A stretch of 64,000 nucleotides of DNA from Pedobacter nanyangensis (lineage in GTDB: Bacteria; Bacteroidota; Bacteroidia; Sphingobacteriales; Sphingobacteriaceae), in the NCBI RefSeq assembly GCF_003313505.1, contig NZ_QMHO01000001.1, forward strand, positions 310,001 to 374,000. Reading direction: 5' to 3'. The notes under the pieces are model-generated. The model saw only the letters and a program-made list of their open reading frames with translations, did not search any database and was not told the origin of the DNA. Below, in pieces: positions 35,835 to 45,018 of this stretch. The translations under genes were made by a program, and so were the position numbers. Every line of letters starts with the position of its first letter. Within the stretch, counting starts at the first letter, position 1.

Positions 35835-35965
35835 AGTTAACCGCGAAGAAAATAAGAGCATCGCAAAGAACGCAAAGACTGGCGTTATCAAGTATTCATT
35901 TTTAGCCTTTGCGTTAAATCTCTAACCGCAAAGAAAAATAAAAGTATCGCGAAGAACGCAAAGAC
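35835..35965. repeat. CGCAAAG-family repeat, locus 3 (two direct copies)
   Basis: Two about 45-bp copies (35835-35879 and 35921-35965) each hold TAACCGCRAAGAAAATAA and CGCRAAGAACGCAAAGAC. Between them is an inverted CTTTGCGTTAAATCTC. The unit is the same as at loci 1 and 2. Confidence 0.65.
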
Positions 35966-35979
35966 GAAATCATGCCCCC

Positions 35980-36747
35980 CTACTTCAGATACTCCCCTAA
36001 TTTTCCCGTATTGGTTTCGGGATTTAACATCATATACTTTTTAAAGTTGGTTTTCATTTGCCCAAAAGCATAATCTGCTTCGTTTTCAATATCTTTTGCC
36101 AAAGCATAATATTTGCTAAAAATGTAGGTTCTCATTAAATAGCCTACCAACATTTTATCTACCTCCTTATCTTCCAACAGCGGCTTCACTTTGTCATTGT
36201 CTATCAATTTGTTTTGATCAAAATTGACAGAAACATAGCGCATCACCTCTTCCGCATGTAAAATCAGCTTAGAACCTTCTTCGGCTTGATTAATTTCCTC
36301 AATTTGTTTTAGCACAGGTTCAATCTCCGCTTTAAGAAGCGCTGGGGTCAATGCGATCATCCCCTTGGGTACATAATATTGGTCTGATGTTTTATACGGA
36401 TCTACATACAACAACACCGTATCACCCGTTTCTGGGTTCACCAAAACATATCGATCTACAATCCCCTTGCTACCACCTTTAGTACTTCCTCTTTTCGAGA
36501 AATCTATCTTTTGCCCATTTGGCCAACGGTAAGCGTTGAACAGGCGTATAAAACCAGCGTTCCTTAATTGCGGGTTCATCAAATGGATAAAAGCCCCGCT
36601 TTCCAAAGGTTGCTCCAATGTACCATATTTGGGCTTCACTTCATTAACGAGGTTTTCGAACTGTAAAACAGCAAGCACTTTACGATACTGTGCCTGGGAA
36701 CAGTTTGCGAGAAGCAAGAAGCTGAGCAAAGAGAAAAGATATTTCAT
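35980..36747 (-). CDS. Secreted hypothetical protein
   Basis: 255 residues with a signal peptide (MKYLFSLLSFLLLANCSQAQ). The LANC before the cleavage site is not a good lipobox, so a soluble periplasmic protein is more likely. The body has a basic, Gly/Lys-rich stretch (SKRGSTKGGSKG) and a helical half (about 125-230) rich in E and K. No family was recognised. It is divergent from polA. Confidence 0.68.
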   Translation of the reverse strand: MKYLFSLLSFLLLANCSQAQYRKVLAVLQFENLVNEVKPKYGTLEQPLESGAFIHLMNPQLRNAGFIRLFNAYRWPNGQKIDFSKRGSTKGGSKGIVDRYVLVNPETGDTVLLYVDPYKTSDQYYVPKGMIALTPALLKAEIEPVLKQIEEINQAEEGSKLILHAEEVMRYVSVNFDQNKLIDNDKVKPLLEDKEVDKMLVGYLMRTYIFSKYYALAKDIENEADYAFGQMKTNFKKYMMLNPETNTGKLGEYLK

Positions 36748-36882
36748 AACTTGTTTTTAATCTATGGATGATCAAAGTATCGAAAATACATAAGCATTTA
36801 AAAGATAAATTATATACCTCAGCTTTGCGCTTATTCTATAACTTTACAAGGTAAAGATTTCTATCCACTCAATATACACCCA

Positions 36883-39690
36883 ATGAGCAACAAAAAACTT
36901 TTCCTTTTAGATGGGATGGCACTTATTTACCGTGCACATTTTGCCCTTAGTAAAAACCCACGATTTACTTCCACGGGGATAAACACCTCGGCCGTAATGG
37001 GCTTTACCAATACCCTTTTGGAAGTGCTCAAAAAGGAGAAGCCTACACACCTTGCGGTAGTTTTCGACACGGAGGCGCCTACGGAAAGGCATACTGCGTT
37101 TGAGGCCTACAAAGCCCATCGGGAGGCCATGCCCGAAGACCTGTCAAAAGCTATCCCGTATATCTTTAGGTTGATTGAAGGCTTTAACATCCCCGTAATT
37201 ACCAAAGACGGTTACGAAGCCGACGACATTATAGGCACCTTGGCCAAGGAAGGCGAAAATGCTGGTTTTCAGGTTTATTGTATGACCCCCGACAAGGACT
37301 TTGCCCAATTGGTAACCGATAATATTTTCATCTACAAACCTGCCCGTATGGGTAATGAAATGGAGATTTTGGGCGTAAAAGAAGTACTGGCCAAATGGGA
37401 AATTGAAAGAGTTGACCAAGTGATTGATATCCTAGGCCTGTGGGGAGATGCGGTAGATAACATCCCGGGTATTCCGGGCATTGGCGAAAAAACAGCCAAG
37501 GCACTGATCAAGCAATATGGCAGCATGGAAAACATTTTTGCCAACACGCACGAACTAAAGGGAAAGCAGAAAGAGAACATCGAGAACCATGTGGAACAGG
37601 GATTGATTTCCAAGAAACTGGCCACCATTATTTTAAATGTTCCGATTGAATTTAATGAACAGCAACTGTTGGTAGAAGAACCAAGCAAGGAGCTTTTAGA
37701 ACCGCTTTTTGCCGAACTGGAATTTAGAACCATCGGCAAACGCGTATTTGGCGATAGTTTTACCGTTAATGAAGGCAAAGGCCCGGTACAGCAAGATTTA
37801 TTTGGCAATGCTGTAGCCTTGCCCGCTGCCAAAGAAATCGAAAATCAGCCTTCGCTGTTTGACACCCCTATTGATGCCAAAAATATCGAAAACACACCAC
37901 ACGATTATCAGCTTATTGATACGGCGGAAAAACGAAAAGCGCTGGCCAGCTTACTGCTACAACAGCCGAAAATTTCTTTTGATACGGAAACCACCGGAAT
38001 AGATGCCAATTTGGTAGACTTGGTAGGTTTATCGTTTTCGATAGAAGCGGGAAAGGGCTACTACATTCCAACACCGCAAAACAAAGAAGAAACCCTGGCC
38101 ATTTTAGAAGATTTTAGGCCTGTTTTTGAGGACGAACGCATCATTAAAATAGGACAGAATATTAAATACGATCTATTGGTGCTGAAATGGTACGGCTTTG
38201 GGCTTAAGGGACAATTGTTTGACACCATGCTGGCCCATTACCTGATTGATCCTGACACCAGACATAACATGGATGTCCTGTCTGAAAACTATTTGGGCTA
38301 CACGCCCATTTCCATCACATCATTAATTGGCGCCAAGGGAAAAGGACAGTTGAACATGAAAGATGTGCCGGTAGAGAAGGTAGTGGATTACGCCGCCGAG
38401 GACGCCGATGTTACCTTGCAGCTGGCCAACGTTTTTGAGCCCATGTTACAGGAAAGAAACGCCCAAAAACTAGCTTCCGAAATAGAAAATCCGTTGATTT
38501 ATGTACTGGCTGATATGGAAAAAGAAGGGGTTAGGATAGATATTGATACGTTAAGCGCCTACTCTGCACAGTTACAGGAAGAAATAACCAAAGCCGAACT
38601 TAACGTATATGAAAAAGCCGGGCTTAAATTTAACCTGGCCTCGCCCAAACAACTGGGCGAAGTACTTTTTGATCACCTAAAGCTAGATCCAAAGGCAAAG
38701 AAAACCAAAACAGGGCAGTACCAAACTGGCGAAGACGTGTTAACCGCATTGGCTGCCAAAAGTGACATTGTGCAAGATATCTTGGATTTCCGCCAAATGC
38801 AGAAGCTAAAATCTACCTATGTAGATGCTTTGCCGCTATTGGTAAACCCACGTACCGGGCGGGTCCATACCAGCTACAACCAGGCCGTAGCAGCAACGGG
38901 GCGCTTAAGCTCCAACAACCCCAACCTACAGAATATCCCTATTAAAACAGAGCGGGGCAGGGAAGTGCGCAAGGCTTTTATTGCCAGAGACGAAAACCAT
39001 ATCTTGCTATCTGCCGATTATTCGCAGATAGAATTGAGGATTATTGCCGAAATCAGCAAAGAGCAGAACATGCTGGACGCCTTTTTAAACGGCATTGATA
39101 TCCACACGGCTACCGCGGCCAAAGTTTACGGGATTGCGGTGGCCGAGGTAACTTCTACCCAGCGCAGAAATGCCAAGGCGGTAAATTTTGGGATCATCTA
39201 TGGCCAATCGGCCTTTGGTTTGTCGCAAAACCTGAACATTCCACGCAAGGAGGCGGCAGAAATCATCGATCAGTATTTTCTCCAGTATCCGGGGATCAAA
39301 AACTACATGAGCGACACCATGAACTTTGCCCGCGAAAACGGCTATGTAGAAACCATTATGGGCCGCCGCAGGTATTTGAGGGACATTAACTCGGCAAACA
39401 TGACCGTAAGGGGCTACGCCGAGCGGAATGCCATTAATGCGCCCATACAAGGTTCGGCCGCAGATATGATCAAAATTGCGATGATCAACATCCATAAGGA
39501 TATGGTGGCGCAAAGGCTACAATCAAAAATGACCATGCAGGTGCATGACGAGTTGGTTTTTGATGTGGTTAGGGATGAAAAGGAACAGGTGAAAGAAATT
39601 ATTACCCATAGGATGAAAACGGCCATAAAAACTCATGTACCAATTGAAATTGAGATTGGCGAAGGATTAAACTGGCTGGAAGCACATTAA
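36883..39690 (+). CDS. polA: DNA polymerase I
   Basis: 935 residues, all three domains present. The 5'-3' exonuclease (about 1-295) has FDTEAPTERH and the acidic cluster EADDIIG. The 3'-5' exonuclease is intact: DTETTG (Asp367, Glu369). The polymerase part has motif A DYSQIELR (about 712), motif B KAVNFGIIYG (about 765) and motif C VHDE (about 887). It functions in Okazaki fragment processing and repair. It has its own upstream region and is monocistronic. Confidence 0.97.
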   Translation: MSNKKLFLLDGMALIYRAHFALSKNPRFTSTGINTSAVMGFTNTLLEVLKKEKPTHLAVVFDTEAPTERHTAFEAYKAHREAMPEDLSKAIPYIFRLIEGFNIPVITKDGYEADDIIGTLAKEGENAGFQVYCMTPDKDFAQLVTDNIFIYKPARMGNEMEILGVKEVLAKWEIERVDQVIDILGLWGDAVDNIPGIPGIGEKTAKALIKQYGSMENIFANTHELKGKQKENIENHVEQGLISKKLATIILNVPIEFNEQQLLVEEPSKELLEPLFAELEFRTIGKRVFGDSFTVNEGKGPVQQDLFGNAVALPAAKEIENQPSLFDTPIDAKNIENTPHDYQLIDTAEKRKALASLLLQQPKISFDTETTGIDANLVDLVGLSFSIEAGKGYYIPTPQNKEETLAILEDFRPVFEDERIIKIGQNIKYDLLVLKWYGFGLKGQLFDTMLAHYLIDPDTRHNMDVLSENYLGYTPISITSLIGAKGKGQLNMKDVPVEKVVDYAAEDADVTLQLANVFEPMLQERNAQKLASEIENPLIYVLADMEKEGVRIDIDTLSAYSAQLQEEITKAELNVYEKAGLKFNLASPKQLGEVLFDHLKLDPKAKKTKTGQYQTGEDVLTALAAKSDIVQDILDFRQMQKLKSTYVDALPLLVNPRTGRVHTSYNQAVAATGRLSSNNPNLQNIPIKTERGREVRKAFIARDENHILLSADYSQIELRIIAEISKEQNMLDAFLNGIDIHTATAAKVYGIAVAEVTSTQRRNAKAVNFGIIYGQSAFGLSQNLNIPRKEAAEIIDQYFLQYPGIKNYMSDTMNFARENGYVETIMGRRRYLRDINSANMTVRGYAERNAINAPIQGSAADMIKIAMINIHKDMVAQRLQSKMTMQVHDELVFDVVRDEKEQVKEIITHRMKTAIKTHVPIEIEIGEGLNWLEAH

Positions 39691-39707
39691 ATGCCTAGTT
39701 ATTGTGC

Positions 39708-39759
39708 GTACGAAGCAATCTAAAAGCGTATGCCTACACCTAAATAGATTGCTTCGTAC
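39708..39759. repeat. Inverted repeat (GTACGAAGCAATCTA arms)
   Basis: 15-bp perfect arms at 39708-39722 and 39745-39759. It resembles the longer GAGGAACGAAGCAA element at 47667-47741 and sits between polA and the TonB/MORN gene. It may be a dispersed mobile palindrome or a terminator. Confidence 0.65.
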
Positions 39760-39822
39760 CCTCGCCATGACGGAAGCCCAAACCAAACAACAAATCAACA
39801 AGAACGCCAAAGAACCCCTAAC

Positions 39823-40689
39823 ATGAAAAAACTAACGTTTATCCTTTTTATAGCCATTGCAAAAATGGGTTTCGCCCAACAGGACACTACCCTGATTTAT
39901 AACAGCCCGATGTACACCAAAGATCCTATTCGTTCGAAATGGAAGCCTGTGGTAAAACAAGTTGGACAACTTTATCAGGTTACTTTTTACGACAGGAAAG
40001 ACGTGACCCAAGAGGTCATCAGTTTCGAAGACAAAGATTTAACCGTTAGGAAAGGGCCATATCTTAGGTACCAAAAAGGAATACTGAAAGAGCAGGGCAC
40101 TTATGATAAAGGCCATAAAAATGGAGAGTGGACCACCTATAACAGCGATGGCAAAACACCGAAAAAAGTAGGAAACTTTGCCCATGGCAAATTAGATGGG
40201 AAGTATGTAGAATACTGGAACGGAAATAAAGAAGAAGGGAACTACCTTAATGGCCTAAAAACCGGCATTTGGAAGTTTACCTACAAAGACGGAAAGCCTG
40301 CGGGAAGCGAGACATACGATGACATGGGCAAAAAAATAGAAGGCAGCTATTACAGCAAAGAAGGCGCTCCGGTAAAATATGAAGATTTGTTTGCGCCCCC
40401 AAGCTACGAGGGCGGCCTAAAAGAGTTTTATAAGTACTTGGCTACAGAAATGAAATATCCGGCACAGTCATTAAAGCAAAAAATAGAGGGAACGGTAAAG
40501 CTGAGCTTTGTTGTCAAAAAAAATGGAAGCATTGAAAACGTCGAGATTTTATCGGCACCCAATAACGAACTGGCCAATGAAGCCATAAGGGTTTTAGCGC
40601 TAGCCCCCGACTGGACCCCGGGCAAGATGTTTGGAGAAGTAATGGAAACCAGGTATGCTATTCCGGTTAAGTTTTCTTTAAAGAAATAA
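39823..40689 (+). CDS. TonB-C-terminal protein with MORN-like repeats
   Basis: 288 residues: signal peptide (about 1-18), MORN/YwqK-like repeats (about 65-180; GPYLRYQKGILKEQGTY, NGEWTTYNSDGK, GIWKFTYKDGK) and a C-terminal TonB-like domain (about 205-288; YPAQSLKQKIEGTVKLSF). The usual N-terminal membrane anchor of TonB is absent; instead there is a cleavable signal, so it probably acts in the periplasm. No ExbBD gene is nearby. Confidence 0.85.
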   Translation: MKKLTFILFIAIAKMGFAQQDTTLIYNSPMYTKDPIRSKWKPVVKQVGQLYQVTFYDRKDVTQEVISFEDKDLTVRKGPYLRYQKGILKEQGTYDKGHKNGEWTTYNSDGKTPKKVGNFAHGKLDGKYVEYWNGNKEEGNYLNGLKTGIWKFTYKDGKPAGSETYDDMGKKIEGSYYSKEGAPVKYEDLFAPPSYEGGLKEFYKYLATEMKYPAQSLKQKIEGTVKLSFVVKKNGSIENVEILSAPNNELANEAIRVLALAPDWTPGKMFGEVMETRYAIPVKFSLKK

Positions 40690-40738
40690 TATTCTGTAAA
40701 TTAGGTTAATATTAAACTACTAAATCAAATAGTAAACC

Positions 40739-41041
40739 ATGAAAAAAATCTTAACCTTAGTTGCTGTTGCCCTATTTGGCTTCAGCACCTCGTTTGCACA
40801 AACTGCTACAACCGTTAAACAAGCGCCTAAAAAAGCGGCTACTGTTGTTAAAACCGAAACGAAGAAAGCAGAAAAGAAAGCGACAAGCACGGCGACCAAA
40901 TTAAAGGCCGATGGTACACCGGATATGCGCTACAAAGAGAATAAAGCGGCCAAGGTAGTTACCGCAGGCCCTAAGAAAAAAGATGGTACCGCCGATATGA
41001 GGTACAAAGTAAACAAGGAAGCCGCCAAAAAGAAAAACTAG
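40739..41041 (+). CDS. Small secreted basic protein with DGTPDMRYKxNK repeats
   Basis: 100 residues: signal peptide (about 1-20, ending SFAQ), a Lys/Ala-rich middle and two copies of a DGTxDMRYKxNK motif (about 60-71 and 81-92). The mature protein is very basic. No family with known function recognised. It lies 49 nt after the TonB-like gene, same strand. Confidence 0.7.
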   Translation: MKKILTLVAVALFGFSTSFAQTATTVKQAPKKAATVVKTETKKAEKKATSTATKLKADGTPDMRYKENKAAKVVTAGPKKKDGTADMRYKVNKEAAKKKN

Positions 41042-41073
41042 CAATGGCTTTAAGCTTGAGCAGGCCAGCTTAA

Positions 41074-41107
41074 AAACTTACGAAGTTTTTTTAAACTTCG
41101 TAAGTTT
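41074..41107. repeat. Palindrome related to the transposase-flanking repeats
   Basis: 15-bp arms (AAACTTACGAAGTTT / AAACTTCGTAAGTTT) with a 4-nt TTTT loop. The core ACTTACGAAGTTT is shared with 53640-53672 and 54303-54335. Confidence 0.75.
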
Positions 41108-41119
41108 GCAATATATTCC

Positions 41120-41797
41120 CTATAACTCCACCGTTTGGCCAATATTTGGCAACAACAATGTTTTTTGAGCTCTCCTAAAACTTTCCACTGCAAAATTCTT
41201 ATCAATGGTAATGACCGGAAACGAATCATAGTGTACCCCAATTACTTTGTTGCAGTTTACATATCCCGCAGCAATTACGGCATCATCTGGGTCCATGGTG
41301 TAGTTGCCCCCAATAGGCAAAATGGCGTATTCCAATTGGTATAGTTCGGCCAGCAATTTCATTTCAAGCGTTAAGCCCGTATCACCAGCAAAATAAATCT
41401 GCATACCATCTACGTCCAAAACATAACCTGCGGGGTTTCCACCGTAAGAGCCATCAGGAAGACTGCTGGAGTGTGTAGCCGATACCATGCGCACCGTTCC
41501 AAAATCGAACTTAAACTTGCCTATGTTCATGTCGTGTATATTGCTCACCCCTTGCTTTTGCAACCAGCCAGCAATTTCGGGCATACAAATCACTTTGGCG
41601 TTGGTTCTTTTGGCAATATCAACCAAATCGGCCACATGATCCCCATGGCCGTGGCTCACCAAAATATAGTCGGCGGCAATTTCCGCTACCTTAATGTGCT
41701 TGGCCAAGGGATTGCCACTAATGAAGGGATCAAATAGCAGCTTTGCCGAAGATGTTTCCAGCAGGAAGCAAGATTGCCCGTAATACGTGTACTTCAT
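41120..41797 (-). CDS. UPF0173-type metallo-beta-lactamase-fold hydrolase
   Basis: 225 residues. Metal-binding motif SHGHGDH (His49, His51, Asp53, His54), further His in SATHSSS and GVHYDSF, and Asp in FAGDTGL. The fold is UPF0173 (ulaG-like) without known substrate. It follows ybaB at 10 nt on the minus strand, so they share a transcript. Confidence 0.92.
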   Translation of the reverse strand: MKYTYYGQSCFLLETSSAKLLFDPFISGNPLAKHIKVAEIAADYILVSHGHGDHVADLVDIAKRTNAKVICMPEIAGWLQKQGVSNIHDMNIGKFKFDFGTVRMVSATHSSSLPDGSYGGNPAGYVLDVDGMQIYFAGDTGLTLEMKLLAELYQLEYAILPIGGNYTMDPDDAVIAAGYVNCNKVIGVHYDSFPVITIDKNFAVESFRRAQKTLLLPNIGQTVEL

Positions 41798-41807
41798 AAC
41801 TTATCGA

Positions 41808-42113
41808 TTATTGTCCAAATAAACCTCCAAAACCGCCCAGCATTTCTTTGGTGGCTGCCTGCATTTCTGCGGCGCTCACCTGATCAGCTTGTGCCAAAGC
41901 CTTGTTTACCGCAGCCTGTAAAAGTTCTTCCAGTTCTTCCTTATCTGCCTGCTCGTAAAATTCATCGCTAATGCTAATGCCGGTAATGGCTTTGTTTGCG
42001 GTTGCAGTAACTTTGATGGCGCCACCTTCTACTTCGCCAAATACCGAAACGCCATCCAATCTTTTCTTTATTTCTTCGGCCTTGCCTTGTGCGGCCATTA
42101 ATTTATCAAACAT
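41808..42113 (-). CDS. YbaB/EbfC nucleoid-associated protein
   Basis: 101 residues, typical length. Features: MAAQ..KAEEIKKRLDGV helix, KVTATANKAITGISI and the Gly/Phe-rich C-terminus (LGGFGGLFGQ). It binds DNA and often lies with dnaX and recR; neither gene is next to it here, which is a departure from the usual order. Confidence 0.92.
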   Translation of the reverse strand: MFDKLMAAQGKAEEIKKRLDGVSVFGEVEGGAIKVTATANKAITGISISDEFYEQADKEELEELLQAAVNKALAQADQVSAAEMQAATKEMLGGFGGLFGQ

Positions 42114-42330
42114 GTGCTTTTATTTATTGAAGCCTAAAATTAGCAAAAAACCTGCAAGTTAAACGGCAACGCTTATGATAAGGTTTTAATTTTTTAGTGT
42201 TTGTTTTTTTGAACGATGGATTTTAACCCCTTTAGCCGCTTAAGAACATTTCCGTTTTTTTTGCAAAGCGCTTAGCTGAACTAAGATGTCTTGAGTGGTT
42301 TATTTTTTAATCCCTTTAATTGCTTAAAGC

Positions 42331-43155
42331 CTAATTACCCGCCTTATTAATCCCCGTGATTTGCAACTCAACCCTTCTATCGTATTTCTCTCCTTTGCCT
42401 AAAGGATAGTTGGCCATCATCCCTTTATAGGCAAGTCTTTTGGGGTCAACGCCTCGGTATATCAGATAATCGTAAATGATCTTGGCCCTCGCTTGGGAAA
42501 GGTTATACTCCCCGGTTTCAAAATCCTTTACATCTCTATTTGGTGGGTTGCAGCAAATATGCCCCAGTATGGCAATATTGTACTGCGGTTTTTCCTTAAT
42601 GGTTTTGGTGATTTTTTCGAGTACGGGTATCGATTCCTCTAAAAGCACGGAGCGGCTATTTTCAAACAGGATATTCTCCAGCACAATTTTATCGCCCACC
42701 TTTAAGGTATCCGATAAGATAGAATTGTCTGCTACCAAATTACGTTTAGCATAGCTGATTACCACATCTACGCGTCTGTTGTAGGTACGTTGTTGCGCCA
42801 CATTGCTGCGCTGCGAGAGATCAACCTTTCCGTGGCCGGTTAAAAGCCTGATCTTTCCCAAGCCAACTCCCCTGGCCAACAAAAGCTCTTTGATGTGGTT
42901 AGCCCTTTTGATAGAAAGCGTATCATTGTAGCCAATCCGGCCTCGGTCATCGCAATAACCCAAAATAGCAATGGAAAGCATGTCCGTAGAATCAAGCTCG
43001 CTAATAAACTGGGAGAAGCTCTCCGTTTGCTGATCATCTAAAACGCTTAAGTCTGTTTTAAAGAAAAAGCTGGTTGTTTTTGTTTTTTGCGCAAAGGCAT
43101 TCCCGGTAAGAACAAAAAGCGAAAATAGGATCAATATAAACCCTCTGTTTTCCAT
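42331..43155 (-). CDS. OmpA-family protein (two peptidoglycan-binding OmpA-like modules)
   Basis: 274 residues with a signal peptide (about 1-22). Two OmpA-type modules are visible: one with LSIAILGYCDDRGRIGYNDTLS (about 58-78) and a C-terminal one with NIAILGHICCNPPNRD and RVELQITG. Both carry the region used to bind diaminopimelate. It may anchor the outer membrane to the wall. The first module includes Cys residues not normally present. Confidence 0.85.
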   Translation of the reverse strand: MENRGFILILFSLFVLTGNAFAQKTKTTSFFFKTDLSVLDDQQTESFSQFISELDSTDMLSIAILGYCDDRGRIGYNDTLSIKRANHIKELLLARGVGLGKIRLLTGHGKVDLSQRSNVAQQRTYNRRVDVVISYAKRNLVADNSILSDTLKVGDKIVLENILFENSRSVLLEESIPVLEKITKTIKEKPQYNIAILGHICCNPPNRDVKDFETGEYNLSQARAKIIYDYLIYRGVDPKRLAYKGMMANYPLGKGEKYDRRVELQITGINKAGN

Positions 43156-43245
43156 AGACGTTTAACATTTGGCCGTATAAAGATAGAAAAACTTCGCGCT
43201 ATATAAAAACCAGGCTTTTATGGCTTCCGGGTTTTCAGCGCCCGG

Positions 43246-44307
43246 TTATTTGGCCCTTTGGTACTGCGAAGGCCATTGCAGGTCATCTCCCAGTTCTTTT
43301 GCGCCACGCAATGGGAAGTAAGGGTCCCTGAGCAGTTCCCGGGCCATAAAGATCAGGTCAGCTTTTCCGTCCTGCAAAATAGCTTCGCTTTGCTGGGCAG
43401 TGGTAATGAGGCCCACGGCGCCGGTAATGATGCCGGTTTGCTGTTTGATTTTTTCCGCAAAGCGAACCTGATAGCCCGCTTCCACGGGAATTTGCTGTTC
43501 CCTGGAAAGGCCCCCGGTAGAGGTATCTACCACATCAACGCCTTGTGCCTTTAACAATTCCGACAGTTGCACGGACTGGTCCTCGTCCCAGCCGCCCGGC
43601 ACCCAATCAGTGGCCGATATACGTACAAACAGGGGATTTTCTGCTGGCCATACCTCCTGCACGGCAGCTACCACCTCCTGCAACAGCCTTATCCGGTTTT
43701 CAAAGCTGCCGCCATATTGATCCGTACGCTGGTTGCTCAGCGGCGACAGGAACTGGTGCAGTAAATAACCATGGGCGGCATGTATTTCTACCACATCAAA
43801 GCCCACCTGCAAAGCTCTTAGGGCGGCGGCCCTAAAATCGGCCTTTACCTTTTCAATGCCCGGCATATCCAGGGCAATGGGCATTTTATCCTTTGGGTTA
43901 AATTGGATGGCACTTGGCGCAAGGGTGTCCCATCCGCCATTTTCTTCGCTCACCTGCGCAGGATTTTCCCAGGGCACGTCAAAACTGGCCTTGCGGCCGG
44001 CATGGGCCAGCTGTACGCCCATAGCGGCGCCATTGGCATGCACAAAATCAACCACTTCCTTTAGTTTTTCCTGATGTTCATCTTTCCAGATCCCGAGGTC
44101 GGCAATGGAAATACGGCCTTCGGCCGATACTGCCGTAGCTTCTGTAATGATTAGCGCCGCGCCCCCAACCGCCCTGCTGCCCAGGTGTACCAAATGCCAG
44201 TTGTTGGCAAAGCCATCTACCGATGAATATTGGCACATGGGCGAAACTACTATACGGTTTTTAAGGGTTAGGTTCTTAATTTTTAGGGGCGAAAATAACT
44301 TGGACAT
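43246..44307 (-). CDS. namA: Old Yellow Enzyme family NADH:flavin oxidoreductase (YqjM/NamA-like)
   Basis: 353 residues, typical YqjM length. The FMN-binding region has VSPMCQYSS (Cys about 26) and the active site HAAHGYLLHQFLSP (His about 168-180). It reduces alpha,beta-unsaturated carbonyls with NAD(P)H. The gene stands alone on the minus strand, next to a 711-bp gene-free region. Confidence 0.92.
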   Translation of the reverse strand: MSKLFSPLKIKNLTLKNRIVVSPMCQYSSVDGFANNWHLVHLGSRAVGGAALIITEATAVSAEGRISIADLGIWKDEHQEKLKEVVDFVHANGAAMGVQLAHAGRKASFDVPWENPAQVSEENGGWDTLAPSAIQFNPKDKMPIALDMPGIEKVKADFRAAALRALQVGFDVVEIHAAHGYLLHQFLSPLSNQRTDQYGGSFENRIRLLQEVVAAVQEVWPAENPLFVRISATDWVPGGWDEDQSVQLSELLKAQGVDVVDTSTGGLSREQQIPVEAGYQVRFAEKIKQQTGIITGAVGLITTAQQSEAILQDGKADLIFMARELLRDPYFPLRGAKELGDDLQWPSQYQRAK

Positions 44308-45018
44308 ATACTTGCTTTTAAATGCAATTTAGCAAGATTACCAGCAATTATCTTGGCTTATTGAAGTTGTGAACCTTGGCTGACAAATTTGGGCCAAAGC
44401 CAGGGCTTTGCTGTAGGCCCCTGCCCGTGTCCTTAAACATACCCGTCCTGCGCCCGGGAAATCAATTGGTGCGCCCTGGCAGCTTGATTGCTTGGCCGAA
44501 CGTGCCGATGCGTAGGCCCGCCGCTGGTGAACACCGGAATGTAGGCAAGCTTTGGCAAGAGCCCACACCAAAAAATCCTACCAGCAGTATGGCATGGCAG
44601 GGTTTACGCGTTAGGGCCCAAGTTTTTAGCATGGCAAAGCCCGGGCTTAACGCTGCCGGTCAGGTTTTCTGTACAGCAATGCAAAATTGCTGTATAACTT
44701 TGCTGAGGCGCTATACAGAAAACGACAATTGCTATATGGAAAAGTGAAAAGTTCATACAAAACTTGCGGATTGCTATATAGAAAAGCAAAAAGTTCATAT
44801 AAAACCTCCCGATTGCTGTACAGCAAACCGAAAGTTTTATGCGGAAAGGAACAAATTCCATACAGCAAGGCTAAAGTTTTATACAGAAACCCTGCGGAGC
44901 CATACGGAAAACCTTTAAACCTGCCCTGAAAACCTAAGGACCAGCCCTGCAAGGAACAGGCTTAGCGCTGCACCGGGGGCAATCCAACGGTATCGCCCAA
45001 ACCTTGCCCTAATTTTGG
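44308..45018. other. 711-bp gene-free region with a 21-bp repeat array
   Basis: No convincing gene. Short frames on both strands lack ATG starts and follow the repeat phase. The left part (about 44340-44660) is visibly richer in G+C and CC/GG runs than the flanks; the right part (44666-44917) is the 21-bp array. Downstream of 44920 no structure was found. Flanked by divergent-looking minus-strand genes (namA and DUF1543). Confidence 0.7.
44666..44917. repeat. Array of 12 degenerate repeats with an exact 21-bp period
   Basis: A core hexamer (consensus RTAYRG) starts at 44671, 44692, 44713, 44734, 44755, 44776, 44797, 44818, 44839, 44860, 44881 and 44902, exactly 21 bp apart. Core examples are GTACAG, ATATAG and ATACGG. 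Between cores the sequence is only loosely conserved. Possible in-phase cores also occur at 44587 and 44629. One 21-bp period is two helical turns, or seven codons: the frame reads LLYxKxK-like heptads on the plus strand and LYxxxxx-like heptads on the minus strand. Confidence 0.8.

Noticed and set aside
44666..44917. CRISPR array
   Set aside because: Repeats are degenerate, only 21 bp in period, without spacers or cas genes.
44338..44952. Short frames in both directions over the 21-bp array
   Set aside because: They follow from the repeat period and palindromic core, have no ATG (TTG or none) or signal, and overlap each other on opposite strands.
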